A DNA stretch of 64,000 nt from positions 1-64,000 of the forward strand of contig CALWDO010000006.1 of NCBI GenBank assembly GCA_944376715.1, in the 5' to 3' direction. The translations under genes were made by a program, and so were the position numbers. Under the pieces are notes generated by a model. That model had not been told where the DNA came from. It did not search any database and saw only the letters and a program-made list of their open reading frames with translations. This stretch comes from an uncultured Lachnoclostridium sp. (GTDB taxonomy: Bacteria; Bacillota; Clostridia; Lachnospirales; Lachnospiraceae). Positions 17,679 through 27,404 of the stretch are shown piece after piece. Every line of letters begins with the position of its first letter. Positions within the stretch are counted from its first letter, which is position 1.

Positions 17679-18231
17679 ATTGATAACTCTGAAAAGTTCC
17701 CGCGTCCGTCGTGATCGTTCCCCCGCATACGCTTGCCTGGCGGATCGTGATCGTATTGCCGTCGTCATCGTGATAGACCGCATAATCCCGGCCTTTATGT
17801 TCCAGCTGCCAGCGTCTGTAACCATCGTACATCAGATTGGGAAGCGCATCCAGCCCCTCTCTTTCATCGTTTCCCGAACTGTATGCAGTGTCGGAACCGC
17901 CCCCGTTCAGTGACTGGAACCAAAAATAAGCGATAACAAGGCCGACGGCAAGAGCGATCAGATAGACAATCTTGCCCAGGATCCAGCTCACCACGCCAAA
18001 CAGCAGGAGTCCTGCCAGCCAGATCGCCCCGTGAATACCCATGGCAATCCCCAGTCTTTTCTTATCGGCGTATTTTCCTCCCTGGATCTTATAAGTCTTC
18101 CACAATCCTATGACGGTCAGCAGGACCCCGGCGACCGTCAGGAACACTGCCCCGCCGTCGCTGGGATTGATCACATTGACATACCACTGACGGAGGAACA
18201 TCCCGACAAAAGTAAACACATAAGGTATCAT
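17677..18231 (-). CDS. Small membrane protein of unknown function
   Basis: 184 aa. Not recognised. Three or four hydrophobic segments in residues ~1-110 (one is GKIVYLIALAVGLVIAYFWF), then a soluble C-terminal tail of ~75 residues with GGTITTDAGTFQSYQ at the end, likely a small beta domain. Start follows AAAGGAGAG. Last gene of the operon that begins at 23885, 15 bp after the TPR protein. Confidence 0.7.
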   Translation of the reverse strand: MIPYVFTFVGMFLRQWYVNVINPSDGGAVFLTVAGVLLTVIGLWKTYKIQGGKYADKKRLGIAMGIHGAIWLAGLLLFGVVSWILGKIVYLIALAVGLVIAYFWFQSLNGGGSDTAYSSGNDEREGLDALPNLMYDGYRRWQLEHKGRDYAVYHDDDGNTITIRQASVCGGTITTDAGTFQSYQ

Positions 18232-18246
18232 TTTTCATCTCTCCTT

Positions 18247-19395
18247 TCAGCGGAATAATCCAAACAGTCCCTTTTTCTTTTTTTCCGGCTCTCCGGAAGT
18301 ATCTGGCCGAACCGGAGCGCCGCTTCTGACCGCCTCCGCAAAATCCGTAAACCGTCTGCATTCTTCCACTGCCGGGGCCTGTCCCGGCATATAGTCCTCG
18401 GAAAGATCCGGATATTTCCCTGCGCGCAGCCGGTTTTCCATAATCTTCCCGTATTTTTTTTCCATTTTCACATACAGCTCTGTCACATCCGCGAAATCCT
18501 CCGGATAGGACTTCCTCTGTTCCTCCGACAGGCTGCCGTTCAGCTCCTGTATCCGGTCCATATGCCATCTGGCATTGACAAACATCGGCTGGTTCTTTTT
18601 CTCGGAGCAGTCGTACAGACACATGGACATACGGAAATATTCTGCCATGGCTTTCCAGCCTGCCTGCTCCATCTGGCTGTATATTTTTACCGCATTGATT
18701 CTCCAGTAACGCTGCTCTTTGACGTTTCCCTTGCCGGACGTCAGCTGCAGCCCCAGATTCAGGTAATTCTGAGACTCCGGATCTTTCACGTTTACTTTTT
18801 TTACTTCTCCGGCCAGACTCAGGAAATACATCATGTCCGCGGCGCGGCCGTATCCCTGCCAGTCGGCCTCTCCCAGTTCTCCGGGATGATCCTGCACGGT
18901 CCTGTCATAGAGGGCCATGGAACGGATATACAGAGAAACCGCCCGGTTGTTGCACTCCCCGTATTCTTTCACATTCAGCGTTCCAGCCGCCTGGTTACGG
19001 AACTGGTCTGCCAGGATCTTACAGCTTCCCGCCAGATCCACCGTTGCCTGGATATGTCCCATTCCGGACGCCTTTTCAAAACATTCCGCCGCTTCCGACT
19101 CGTTTCCTTCCGCCCGCAGAAGAAGGCCGTACCGGTACCATCCTTCCAGATCCCCCGGTACCCGACGCACATATTTCTCAATCTTCTTTATGGCTTCTCT
19201 TCTGTCTTCCCGCACACATTCTCCCATAAAATAGAAATAGCTCATATGATAACCGGCAGCGTCCTTGTCCAGTTTTTCAAATTCCAGAGTCTTTTCATAA
19301 GCCGCCCTGGTCTTGTCTTCGTCCATCAGGCGTTCGATTTCGTCTGACCATTTCTTTCTCTCTTCTTCATCCATCTTCGGTTTTCCAAAAAACAT
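18247..19395 (-). CDS. TPR/Sel1-like repeat protein
   Basis: 382 aa from ATG at 19395, chosen for AAGGAGG 9 nt upstream (a longer frame starts at 19419). All alpha-helical; helix pairs such as GWYRYGLLLRAEGNESEAAE, then CFEKASGMGH resemble Sel1/TPR repeats. No signal peptide. The C-terminus ends in the basic string KKKKGLFGLFR. Probably a scaffold protein acting with the STAND ATPase encoded 85 bp upstream. Function unknown. Confidence 0.65.
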   Translation of the reverse strand: MFFGKPKMDEEERKKWSDEIERLMDEDKTRAAYEKTLEFEKLDKDAAGYHMSYFYFMGECVREDRREAIKKIEKYVRRVPGDLEGWYRYGLLLRAEGNESEAAECFEKASGMGHIQATVDLAGSCKILADQFRNQAAGTLNVKEYGECNNRAVSLYIRSMALYDRTVQDHPGELGEADWQGYGRAADMMYFLSLAGEVKKVNVKDPESQNYLNLGLQLTSGKGNVKEQRYWRINAVKIYSQMEQAGWKAMAEYFRMSMCLYDCSEKKNQPMFVNARWHMDRIQELNGSLSEEQRKSYPEDFADVTELYVKMEKKYGKIMENRLRAGKYPDLSEDYMPGQAPAVEECRRFTDFAEAVRSGAPVRPDTSGEPEKKKKGLFGLFR

Positions 19396-19479
19396 CCTCT
19401 TTCCCTCCTTGACCGTCAAATGATTATTGCTTTCGCTTCAGATCGCCGGATCCTGTGTTTTTGTACATTAACCGTTTCT

Positions 19480-21588
19480 CTATTCCGCGTCAATAAGGTG
19501 GACTTTAACATTTCCGCCCGCCGTCTTCCATTTCGACTGTATTTTCCGGATCCAGTCCTTCTGATAAGGAAAATCTTCCATCAGCTTCTGCGTGATCTCC
19601 CCGTACAGTCTGGCCGCTTTCTTTTCATCGCCCCTTTTCAGGTACAGGTCTGCCATCTGCTCCCGGCAGCTTAATGCCTCCTTCGATCCCTCCATTCGGT
19701 AGGCCAACGCGGTCTTCATCATCTCCTCTGCGACTTCCTCAGCCCGTCCGTAATCTTCCAGCGCCATCAGTACTTTCACCAGAAAACGCTCAAATTCCAC
19801 CAGTTCGTAGCCATAGTTCTTGCCTTCCTGCACCTCGTCCCAGACTCCCTTCCATGCCTGATACCCCAGTTCCCAGGCTTCCTGCACCCTTCCCAGGTCG
19901 TACAGGATCCTCGCCTTGTTCAGAAGCCAGTGACACCAGGTATTCTGGGCATCATTCTCCTCATACCAGACGCTCCTTTCTTCACAGAGATCCCAGTATT
20001 TCCTGCCTATCTTCAGCGCCTCATCCGCCAGACCAAGTGCCAGATCCAGATCGCCCTTGTAGCGTGCGGAACGGGAGAGTTTGGCGTAGGAAGTGCCAAG
20101 AACATAAAAATACCGGTCGTCAAAGGGGCTGCAGGCATTCAGACTCTGAAAGCTTTTCTCATACCAAACATCCGCTTTCTCAAAATTCATGGAATTATAA
20201 TAGACGGCGGCCATCCAGAGATAGGTCTCCCCGGTCGCCTGATGCACAGTGCCGTAACAGGCTTCCATCTGACAGACCAGACTCCTGCAGCATTTTTCCG
20301 CCTCTTCAAAATATCCCTGGATCCACAGCCAGGCGATAAACGCGCCGTATTCTCTGAACAGCCACGGTTTCGGCGCCGAAAAAACATTCAGGAAAGCAAA
20401 TATATACGGCTCGATCTCCTGGTTCTCCAGATAGGTTCTGTTCCAGGAATTGCGTGCAATCTTATAGAATCCATGCAGGAGCGTTCTGCAGTTTGTCTGG
20501 GTAGGCACAAAGACATCTCGGGCTGCTTTTGCGATGATCGGATGGAGCGAAAGCACATATTTTCCCTCTTTCTCCTCCCGCCGGATCAGCAGACGGTCTT
20601 CCAGCCGTTCCACTGCACCGGGAACCATTCTCGAGACCTGATAATACAAATCTTCTGAAATCCCCTGTACCGGCATCAGGGACAATTCCCGGAGCGCCTG
20701 TTTTTCCCATTTTTTCAGAGGAAACCGGCGGAACATATCCTTGGCGATCATCTCCATCGTGCCGGATGCGTCTTTTCCCGGCTCAACGCCGTGCAGCTTC
20801 AGCATCATAAGCAGCGTATGTCCGCCGATCCTCTCCCGGTATTCCCGATATTCCTTCCATTCCTCCTGCGTCGGCTCCGATCCCCGGTACGCCCGGACAA
20901 ACTCTTCCCATTCCCGGCCTGGTTCCAGTTCCATCACCGGAATTCCGCCGGCCACTCCCCACATGGCAGGATCGATCCGGGTCGTGACCAGAATATCGCA
21001 GGGAAGAGCAAAGATCTGTTCCATGTACGAATCTGCTTCCCGGTTGCAGTCGTCCAGCACCAGAAGAAGCCTGGATTCTTCCCCTATCTCCGCCAGAGCT
21101 TTCATTTTTTCTTTAAAATACTGCTTCTTGCTCCCGTATTTATCCCTAGAATAATGCAGGTTGGAGACCGCTACGCGGATATCGTCGCAGAACAGCGGAA
21201 AAAAGCCGATGTCGCAGGACAGGAAAAGTACGGAATCATACTTCTCCTGATGGCGGCGGACATAGGCCCTGGCGATCGCGGTTTTGCCGATCCCCCCGAT
21301 TCCGTACAAGACCGCCGGTCCGGATTTTCCTGTCAGGATCTCCTCGATCCGTGTCAGGTACCGCTCCCTTCCCACAAAGCACTCCTGCAACGCACGGTAT
21401 CCGGAACAGATCCGGTATTTTTTCCGTTCTTCATACTCTTTCCTGATCCGGCGAAGATCACGCAGACTTTTTTCTTCTTCCTCCGCCTCCCGGAATCCTG
21501 GGGGCGTCTCCCTGTATTTTTTTCGAAGGCGGAACAGGCGCTCCTGCCATTCCAGATCTTCACCGTCCAAAAACCCGTTCTTCCCCAT
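19480..21588 (-). CDS. NB-ARC (STAND) ATPase with TPR-like C-terminus
   Basis: 702 aa from ATG at 21588 (GGAGGG 6 nt upstream; another ATG at 21594). Residues ~10-65 are a charged coiled coil; ~70-330 an NB-ARC domain with Walker A GIGGIGKT (96-103), Walker B LLLVLDD (174-180) and TTR (202-204); GGHTLLMMLKLH takes the place of GLPLA. The rest is helical repeats (MAAVYYNSMNFEKADVWYEK, ALGLADEALKIG) of TPR type. STAND proteins are switches that oligomerise after sensing a ligand. Start overlaps the 3' end of the MATE gene by 29 bp: translational coupling. No nuclease, TIR or protease domain is fused to it. Confidence 0.87.
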   Translation of the reverse strand: MGKNGFLDGEDLEWQERLFRLRKKYRETPPGFREAEEEEKSLRDLRRIRKEYEERKKYRICSGYRALQECFVGRERYLTRIEEILTGKSGPAVLYGIGGIGKTAIARAYVRRHQEKYDSVLFLSCDIGFFPLFCDDIRVAVSNLHYSRDKYGSKKQYFKEKMKALAEIGEESRLLLVLDDCNREADSYMEQIFALPCDILVTTRIDPAMWGVAGGIPVMELEPGREWEEFVRAYRGSEPTQEEWKEYREYRERIGGHTLLMMLKLHGVEPGKDASGTMEMIAKDMFRRFPLKKWEKQALRELSLMPVQGISEDLYYQVSRMVPGAVERLEDRLLIRREEKEGKYVLSLHPIIAKAARDVFVPTQTNCRTLLHGFYKIARNSWNRTYLENQEIEPYIFAFLNVFSAPKPWLFREYGAFIAWLWIQGYFEEAEKCCRSLVCQMEACYGTVHQATGETYLWMAAVYYNSMNFEKADVWYEKSFQSLNACSPFDDRYFYVLGTSYAKLSRSARYKGDLDLALGLADEALKIGRKYWDLCEERSVWYEENDAQNTWCHWLLNKARILYDLGRVQEAWELGYQAWKGVWDEVQEGKNYGYELVEFERFLVKVLMALEDYGRAEEVAEEMMKTALAYRMEGSKEALSCREQMADLYLKRGDEKKAARLYGEITQKLMEDFPYQKDWIRKIQSKWKTAGGNVKVHLIDAE

Positions 21589-22918
21589 AAGCATCCCTCC
21601 ATGCCTCTTTCATTCTTTTCCGATAAAGCCGCAGCGCGGTGAGTCCCGGCAGTCCCCAGACCAACGCCGTATTGAAACAGACCGCCGCATATCCCATCAG
21701 CGGGATCAGTGCCCATGCCGAGAAAAACCGCGCCGCCATTTCCAGAAAACCCAGCAGTAAAAGCACCTTATAATATCCCATCCCCTGCAGGGCGTTCCTT
21801 CCGATCATCAGGAACACCAGAAGAGGGTAAGAGACCACCGCCACATAGAGCCAGCCGCTTCCTGCCTGAAGAAGAACGGCAGAAGCTCCCTCTCCGGCCA
21901 GAAGGCGCATCAACGACGGAATCCACACCGGCGCCAGCAGTACATAGACCGCACACCAGTACAGGCTGTGCCGTGTCATCTTTCGATTGTAGTAAAATAC
22001 CATCTCCGGACTTCCACTGCCCACGTTCTGCGCGGACATGATGTTTGCAGCAATTGTGTACGCGCATAAAGGCTGCATAAACAGATTCATCAGAGACATG
22101 GCGTACGTATACCCGGCGATCACGTCCACGGAATACAGATTGATACGGCGCTGCACCGCCATATATCCGATATTGGTCATAATCCCCATCAACGATTTCG
22201 CCGTGCCGCTCTCCAGAAGATCCCTCCATATGCCGGGACTCCCTTCAGTCGCCGGACGCACCAGTTCCTTTCCCCAGTCCCGCAGGCACAGATAGAGACA
22301 AAGGAGCAAAGAACTGACACCCTGGCTTATGAACACTGCCAGAGATACCCCTTCCACTCCCACGCCAAGCTTTCCCAGGAGAACAACGGACAGCGCTGTC
22401 TGGGCGACGGCGGAAGCAATCATCACTACGGAAGGATAAGTACTCTCTCCCCTTCCCTGTATAACGCAGACCAGAAGGTTCTGGATCCCCCAGAAGCCTC
22501 CGCCCAAAAAAAGCCATACAAGATACCGTCGGGCTTCCGGCCGCATCCATTCCGGAATATTTGCCAGGCCCATAAAAGGCTCTGTAAAAAGAGCCAGCAG
22601 CATGCTTCCAAAAGTCAAAAGCAGCGTGATTTTTACCGCCGTTTGAAATACTGAGCGCATTTTCGTGCTGTCCTTCAGTCCGGCCTGCCGGTTGATGCAG
22701 ATGCTGAACCCTGTCGTCATGGATACAAACAAGGATTCCGTCACTCCGCTCCACCCGCTGCACGCGCCGATCACTGCCACCGCCTCTTCGTTCAGATATC
22801 GTCCCGCCACCGCGGCGCTGATAGGGTCATAGATCTGCTGAAAGATAGCGGACATCATCAGCGGCAAAAGAAAAAGCCCCAGTTTTTTCCCGGATATTAT
22901 CTCCGTAAAACGTATCAA
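21560..22918 (-). CDS. MATE family transporter (operon partner of NB-ARC protein)
   Basis: 452 aa, ~12 membrane segments, opening LGLFLLPLMMSAIFQQIYDP, then VAGRYLNEEAVAVIG. Starts with TTG, supported by AAGGGGGA seven bases before it. It is only distantly like the MATE protein at 5125. Its 3' end overlaps the NB-ARC gene, so the two are translated together. Substrate unknown; possibly a toxin, peptide or signal whose export is gated by the STAND protein (inference). Confidence 0.88.
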   Translation of the reverse strand: MIRFTEIISGKKLGLFLLPLMMSAIFQQIYDPISAAVAGRYLNEEAVAVIGACSGWSGVTESLFVSMTTGFSICINRQAGLKDSTKMRSVFQTAVKITLLLTFGSMLLALFTEPFMGLANIPEWMRPEARRYLVWLFLGGGFWGIQNLLVCVIQGRGESTYPSVVMIASAVAQTALSVVLLGKLGVGVEGVSLAVFISQGVSSLLLCLYLCLRDWGKELVRPATEGSPGIWRDLLESGTAKSLMGIMTNIGYMAVQRRINLYSVDVIAGYTYAMSLMNLFMQPLCAYTIAANIMSAQNVGSGSPEMVFYYNRKMTRHSLYWCAVYVLLAPVWIPSLMRLLAGEGASAVLLQAGSGWLYVAVVSYPLLVFLMIGRNALQGMGYYKVLLLLGFLEMAARFFSAWALIPLMGYAAVCFNTALVWGLPGLTALRLYRKRMKEAWRDAYGEERVFGR

Positions 22919-22952
22919 TTCCCGTTCCCCCTTCTTTCTCTATATGCCCTGT

Positions 22953-23885
22953 CTATTGTCTCTCCCTCAGTGCTTTAAAATATAAGAATCTCAGGCTTGT
23001 ATTTCCTCTTTCTTCCAGATACCGGTCCAGGATCCCGTATGCCTCCCGGAACCACCGGCTGCAGCTTTCCGGGTCTTTTCCGGAACAATCCGCTTCATAC
23101 AGCTCCAGAAATCCCAGAATCAGAAGATCCAGACGGCTCCCGTCTACCTGTGTATGTGTGTCCTGCAGCGGAAGGTATCCGAACGCCTCCAGGCGGCTGC
23201 TTAACAGTTTTCTGCTCACAAAAGGAACTGCGAACAGCAGAAGGTGCCGGATCATCGTTTTTCTGGGAATCTCTCCCAGAAGCTTCATCTGCCGCCCGAA
23301 TTCCGATACATAATTGATGCTGGCAATATGCTGCTTTACTTCTGTCTGATCCGGCTCCCTGGCATCCAGATAACTTCTGGCGTCCGTATAATAGATGTGG
23401 CGGAGACTGTGTTCCAGATCCGCGCCGGACCGGTAAAGGCGACGCCGGACCACGGGATGGATCTTATCCAGATACTCCCGGATCAGCTCGTTTAAGAGTC
23501 CAATCCTCCGTCCGTATTCTCCTCCTTCCTGCTCCATCTCAAAAACACGGTCGCTCCGGTCATAATATCCCTGTATCAGATACTGCATCTCCTCTTCGGA
23601 AAGATCTATCGCCTTCCCAAAAGACAGGCACTGCTCCCTGCTGACCGGAAGGTGTCTCCCGGTTCGCCAGTAGCGTATCTTCAAAGTGTCCGACGGTTTT
23701 CCCGGAATCTGCGCGTACATTCTCATATAGATCATCTCGTCCGCTTCCGCCTTTCCCAGTCCTCCGTTTTCTTCCCGGAATCTGTCATACATATGTCCGA
23801 GCCACTGCTTTTCCGGCCGCTCCCTTTCTCCTGCTTCCAGACATGCGTCCGCAAGATCCCAAAGCGCCTTTTCCATATTTCCCAT
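22953..23885 (-). CDS. HTH-like protein, first gene of the MATE/NB-ARC operon
   Basis: 310 aa. Residues ~65-110 (TLKIRYWRTGRHLPVSREQC, then LSFGKAIDLSEEEMQYLIQ) read like a degenerate XRE helix-turn-helix, similar in pattern to regulators that open many Lachnospiraceae operons. The rest is helical, with FAVPFVSRKLLSSRL near residue 220 and no membrane segment. Likely a regulator or sensor for the downstream MATE/NB-ARC genes. Start follows GGGGAGAG. The assignment of the HTH is by eye and should be seen as tentative. Confidence 0.55.
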   Translation of the reverse strand: MGNMEKALWDLADACLEAGERERPEKQWLGHMYDRFREENGGLGKAEADEMIYMRMYAQIPGKPSDTLKIRYWRTGRHLPVSREQCLSFGKAIDLSEEEMQYLIQGYYDRSDRVFEMEQEGGEYGRRIGLLNELIREYLDKIHPVVRRRLYRSGADLEHSLRHIYYTDARSYLDAREPDQTEVKQHIASINYVSEFGRQMKLLGEIPRKTMIRHLLLFAVPFVSRKLLSSRLEAFGYLPLQDTHTQVDGSRLDLLILGFLELYEADCSGKDPESCSRWFREAYGILDRYLEERGNTSLRFLYFKALRERQ

Positions 23886-23939
23886 AACTCTCCCCTGTAT
23901 TCCAATTTTCCATGTACCCTGAAAATGGTATAAAGAACC

Positions 23940-23998
23940 AAGTTAAAATTAACATTCTTGATTTGTACCGGCAATCATGTGAAGTTTAACATTTTCTT
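23940..23998 (-). promoter_or_regulatory. Shared upstream motif, two copies ahead of the 23885 operon
   Basis: ATGTGAAGTTTAACATTTTC at 23977-23996 and AAGTTAAAATTAACATTC at 23940-23957, spaced ~35 bp, 55-113 bp upstream of the first gene. The second contains the inverted repeat GTTAA-AA-TTAAC. Related strings lie at 6488 and 32873. Candidate operator pair. Confidence 0.45.
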
Positions 23999-24045
23999 AA
24001 TATCGGGATATCCGGTATCTTTTTCCAAACATGAAGACGCGCGCT

Positions 24046-24090
24046 AAAAAACCGCCTGCACCTCGCATTTACGATTGTGCAAGCGGTTTA
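24046..24090 (-). terminator. Terminator of the KamA-family gene
   Basis: On the minus strand AAACCGCTTGCAC...GTGCAGGCGGTTT stem followed by TTTTTT. Confidence 0.85.
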
Positions 24091-24106
24091 TGTATTTCAC
24101 GCGGTC

Positions 24107-25192
24107 TTAGGAAAGCCAGCACTGACCCGGCTCCAGCTGCATGGCAAAAAGCCTTGACGCATCGGAACTGTCCTTGGCCTGATTGAATTTAAATAACATC
24201 TGTCCGTCCGGAAGCTGCCCCAGGATCTCGATCTTCCCTTTTGGCGTGGACATACAGTAACGGATACATTTTCCCTGGCCGTTCTGCATATTCTTTGCCT
24301 CGTCCACGATCCGCACGCCCCGTTCCAGGGGCACCTGAAACTGATTCTTCACTCCGCGCACCGGCCGGCACTGGAAGATATAATACGGGACAACACCCGC
24401 TGCGGTCAGCTCACGCAGAAGCTGCCCCATTACCTGGGGATCATCATTGACGCCTTTTAACAAGACTGTCTGATTTTTAAATATAATCCCCATTTTCCGG
24501 AAAATACGAATCACTTCCCTGGCCTGCCAGGTAAGTTCTCTGGGATGATTGAACTGACTTACGATATAGATCTGCTTCTTATCTGCATACTGGCGGAAAA
24601 TATCCTGCAGCTCCCGGTCTTTCAATACCCGGTCCGGAAATACCACCGGTACCCTGGTGCCGAATCGGATCAGATCCAGATGTTCCATCTCCGTCAGCGC
24701 ATCCAGATACCTCTTGATCATGCGGTTGGACATCATAAAAGAATCCCCTCCGGACACCAGCACATTGGTCAATTCCTTGTGTTCCGCCACGTAATTCATC
24801 ATTGCCTCAAAATTTTTGGCCGTCTCCGCGTCATCCAGCCCCACAAGCCGTTTCCTGAAACAATGTCTGCAGTACATGGCACAGCGGTTTGTGGAAAGGA
24901 TCAGCGCCGTCTGGACATATTTATGCTGCAGCCCTGTCTGCACCGTATTGTCCGCTTCCCCGCTGGTATCAAATTCCCCCGACATATCCGTCTCCGTCAG
25001 AGACGGAATACACATGCGGCGAATAGGATCATTCGGATCCTCCCTGTCAATTAATGACAGATAATACTCCGGTACTGCCATCGGATACCGCTCCAGAATC
25101 TCCTGCATCTGCCTCTCTTCCTCATCCGTCAGTCCCAAGTATCCTGCGATCTCCGATGCATTTGTATAAATCTTTTCCATGTTCCAGCTCAT
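24107..25192 (-). CDS. KamA family radical SAM protein (aminomutase-like)
   Basis: 361 aa from ATG at 25192, chosen for GGAGGG just upstream; the longer frame up to 25366 would cross the promoter region. Radical SAM cluster motif C-AMY-C-RH-C near residue 115, then FRKRLVGL, VLVSGGDSFMM, LIRFGTRVPVVFPDRV and a C-terminal VPYYIFQCRPVRG: the lysine/glutamate 2,3-aminomutase family. At 361 aa it lacks the longer ends of clostridial lysine 2,3-aminomutase (~416 aa) and is nearer to EpmB-type length. No lysine-fermentation genes are adjacent, so the substrate is open. Confidence 0.85.
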   Translation of the reverse strand: MSWNMEKIYTNASEIAGYLGLTDEEERQMQEILERYPMAVPEYYLSLIDREDPNDPIRRMCIPSLTETDMSGEFDTSGEADNTVQTGLQHKYVQTALILSTNRCAMYCRHCFRKRLVGLDDAETAKNFEAMMNYVAEHKELTNVLVSGGDSFMMSNRMIKRYLDALTEMEHLDLIRFGTRVPVVFPDRVLKDRELQDIFRQYADKKQIYIVSQFNHPRELTWQAREVIRIFRKMGIIFKNQTVLLKGVNDDPQVMGQLLRELTAAGVVPYYIFQCRPVRGVKNQFQVPLERGVRIVDEAKNMQNGQGKCIRYCMSTPKGKIEILGQLPDGQMLFKFNQAKDSSDASRLFAMQLEPGQCWLS

Positions 25193-25242
25193 AGAACCCT
25201 CCTTCCCTTTTCCCTTTTTTATTCCCAATACTTTATTACTTT

Positions 25243-25258
25243 CTAACGTTAGTATACT
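25243..25258 (-). promoter_or_regulatory. Promoter of the KamA-family gene with palindrome
   Basis: Minus-strand -10 TATACT directly followed by the perfect palindrome CTAACGTTAG (25243-25252), which would overlie the transcription start. Possible operator. Confidence 0.45.
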
Positions 25259-25367
25259 ACATTTTGCGGCTTCTGACCAGAAAGACCCGGGGATTTCTTT
25301 TTTAGGAATTGCACTTCCGGACAATTTGTAGGATAATAACTTTATCATGCAGCGCAAGGAGGGCACC

Positions 25368-27281
25368 GTGAAGAAACATCATAACAAGAAAAAAAGGCGG
25401 ACTAAAGGAAGCGTTTTCTTCCGCATCACACAGGTCTTTGTGCTCTGTCTCTTTATCGGCGTCGGATTTCTGATTTTCCGCGCCGGATATATTCAGACTG
25501 TATTTTCTTTATATAAGGAAGCAAAGGAAGTCATCGCGGATTCTTCCATAGATGATTTTCAGAATTATCAGTCGGGAGAAGTCTACGACGCGGACGGACA
25601 GCTGATTGCCCTTCTGCGCAATGACCGCAATATCGTCTATCTGACTTCTGATGAAATACCTCAGCAGGTCAAAGACGCCTTTGTCAGCATCGAAGACAAG
25701 CGTTTTTACAAGCACGGGGGCTTTGACCCTGTCGCCATTGTCCGGGCTTCTCTTTCTCTGATTTCCAAAAACAGTATCTCCCAGGGCGGCAGCACCATTA
25801 CTCAGCAGCTGGCACGCAATATCTATCTGACCCACACAGTGAGATGGGAACGAAAAGTTGAAGAAATCTTTATCGCCATTGCCCTCGAGCATAAATACTC
25901 CAAGGACGAGATACTGGAATTTTACATTAACAATATCTATTATGCCAACGGATATTACGGCATCCAGGCTGCCAGCCGGGGATACTTTGGCAAGGACGCG
26001 GACGAACTATCTCTGTCAGAGACTGCTTTTCTCTGCGCGATCCCCAACAGTCCCAGCCTGTACGATCCTCTGGTCAATGGAGAGCATACGCTGGAACGCC
26101 GGGACCTGATTCTGGAAAACATGTACAAAGACGGGAAAATTTCTCAGGAAGAATACGAAGAAGCACTTGCCGAGGACATCGTTTTGACAACTTCCAGCAC
26201 ATCTTTTACCCGGACCTGGGCGCACACCTACATCTATGAATGCGCCACCCGCGCCCTGATGGAAACCACAGGAGAAGACTACGAAACCTGCCGGGAAGAG
26301 CTGTATAACGGCGGTTACCGAGTCTATACTTCCATAGACATGGATATGCAGGAGCTTTTACAAAGCACGATCGACCAGCAGCTGGAAGCATACAATACCA
26401 TGAACTCCAACGGGACCTATGCTTTGCAGTCCGCCGCGGTCTGTATCGACAATGAAACCGGTCTGGTGGCTGCTATTGTGGGCGGCCGTTCTCAAGATGG
26501 TATTTCTACAGATTATAACCGGGCTTACTTAAGTTTCCGACAGCCGGGAAGCGCCATCAAACCGCTGATCGTCTATACGCCGGCGCTGGAACGGGGATAT
26601 ACTGCTTCCACCACCGTCATCGACTCCAAAGAGGAGGACGGTCCGGAAAATTCCGGCGGCAGCTATGCAGGCGCTATTTCCCTGCGCACGGCAGTAGAAC
26701 AGTCCAAAAATACAGTGGCTCACAAACTGTTCCGGGAGCTTACCCCGGAAGTGGGGCTCTCTTATCTGTTGAGCATGAACTTTTCTTCCATTGAAGAGGA
26801 TGATTATAATCTCGCCGCTGCTCTGGGCGGATTTACTACCGGCGTGAGCACGCTGGAAATGACGGCGGCATATGCCACACTGGCCAATGAGGGCGTCTAC
26901 CGTCTGCCTACCTGTATCGTAAAAATCACAGATATGGATGGAAACGTAATCGTGGAACCGGACCGGGATGAACACCAGGTCTATGAAGCGTCTGCCGCCA
27001 GAGAAATGACCAATATCCTGGAAGGGGTACTGACCCGGGGAACCGCCCGCGGTCATGGGCTCTCCGGCATGCCCACTGCGGGAAAAACCGGAACCACCAA
27101 CGACAATATCGACGGCTGGTTCGTGGGCTATTCTGCCTACTACACCACCGGCGTCTGGGTAGGCTTCGATTCTCCCCGGGGCGTAAGCGCCATCTCCGGC
27201 GCCAGCTATCCTGTGGATATCTGGCACGACTTTATGGAACAGATGCATACAGGGCTGCCGGAGAAAGCATTAAATGACTAG
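25368..27281 (+). CDS. Class A penicillin-binding protein (PBP1a-like)
   Basis: 637 aa from GTG at 25368, chosen for AAGGAGG five bases before it (an ATG at 25347 is less well placed). One N-terminal membrane anchor (residues ~20-45); GT51 transglycosylase with EDKRFYKHGGFDP and GGSTITQQLARNIY; transpeptidase with S395-AIK, SKN and KTGTT. Polymerises and cross-links peptidoglycan outside the membrane. Monocistronic and divergent from the KamA-family gene. A second class A PBP lies at 32955. Confidence 0.95.
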   Translation: MKKHHNKKKRRTKGSVFFRITQVFVLCLFIGVGFLIFRAGYIQTVFSLYKEAKEVIADSSIDDFQNYQSGEVYDADGQLIALLRNDRNIVYLTSDEIPQQVKDAFVSIEDKRFYKHGGFDPVAIVRASLSLISKNSISQGGSTITQQLARNIYLTHTVRWERKVEEIFIAIALEHKYSKDEILEFYINNIYYANGYYGIQAASRGYFGKDADELSLSETAFLCAIPNSPSLYDPLVNGEHTLERRDLILENMYKDGKISQEEYEEALAEDIVLTTSSTSFTRTWAHTYIYECATRALMETTGEDYETCREELYNGGYRVYTSIDMDMQELLQSTIDQQLEAYNTMNSNGTYALQSAAVCIDNETGLVAAIVGGRSQDGISTDYNRAYLSFRQPGSAIKPLIVYTPALERGYTASTTVIDSKEEDGPENSGGSYAGAISLRTAVEQSKNTVAHKLFRELTPEVGLSYLLSMNFSSIEEDDYNLAAALGGFTTGVSTLEMTAAYATLANEGVYRLPTCIVKITDMDGNVIVEPDRDEHQVYEASAAREMTNILEGVLTRGTARGHGLSGMPTAGKTGTTNDNIDGWFVGYSAYYTTGVWVGFDSPRGVSAISGASYPVDIWHDFMEQMHTGLPEKALND

Positions 27282-27369
27282 CGCTGAGCATTATACTTGC
27301 GCGGTAAAATACAGCTGCCTGGGACTGCTGGGTGTTTCCGGTATGCTCAGACAGAGAAAGCCTTTTCCA

Positions 27370-27403
27370 CCAGCGGCATCACATGCCGCTGGATTTTATT
27401 TTC
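27370..27403. terminator. Terminator between convergent genes
   Basis: Perfect 10-bp stem CCAGCGGCAT / ATGCCGCTGG, loop CAC, followed by ATTTTATTTTC. Ends the PBP gene. Confidence 0.85.
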
Positions 27404-27404
27404 T

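Noticed and set aside
19674..20658. Overlapping + strand frames opposite the NB-ARC gene, considered as a hidden antisense gene
   Set aside because: Pro/Ser/Arg-rich or His/Ile-rich translations typical of antisense frames; the minus frame has clear motifs.
24107..25366. Longer KamA-family protein (419 aa)
   Set aside because: The added N-terminus crosses a good promoter and has no ribosome site; the ATG at 25192 has GGAGGG.
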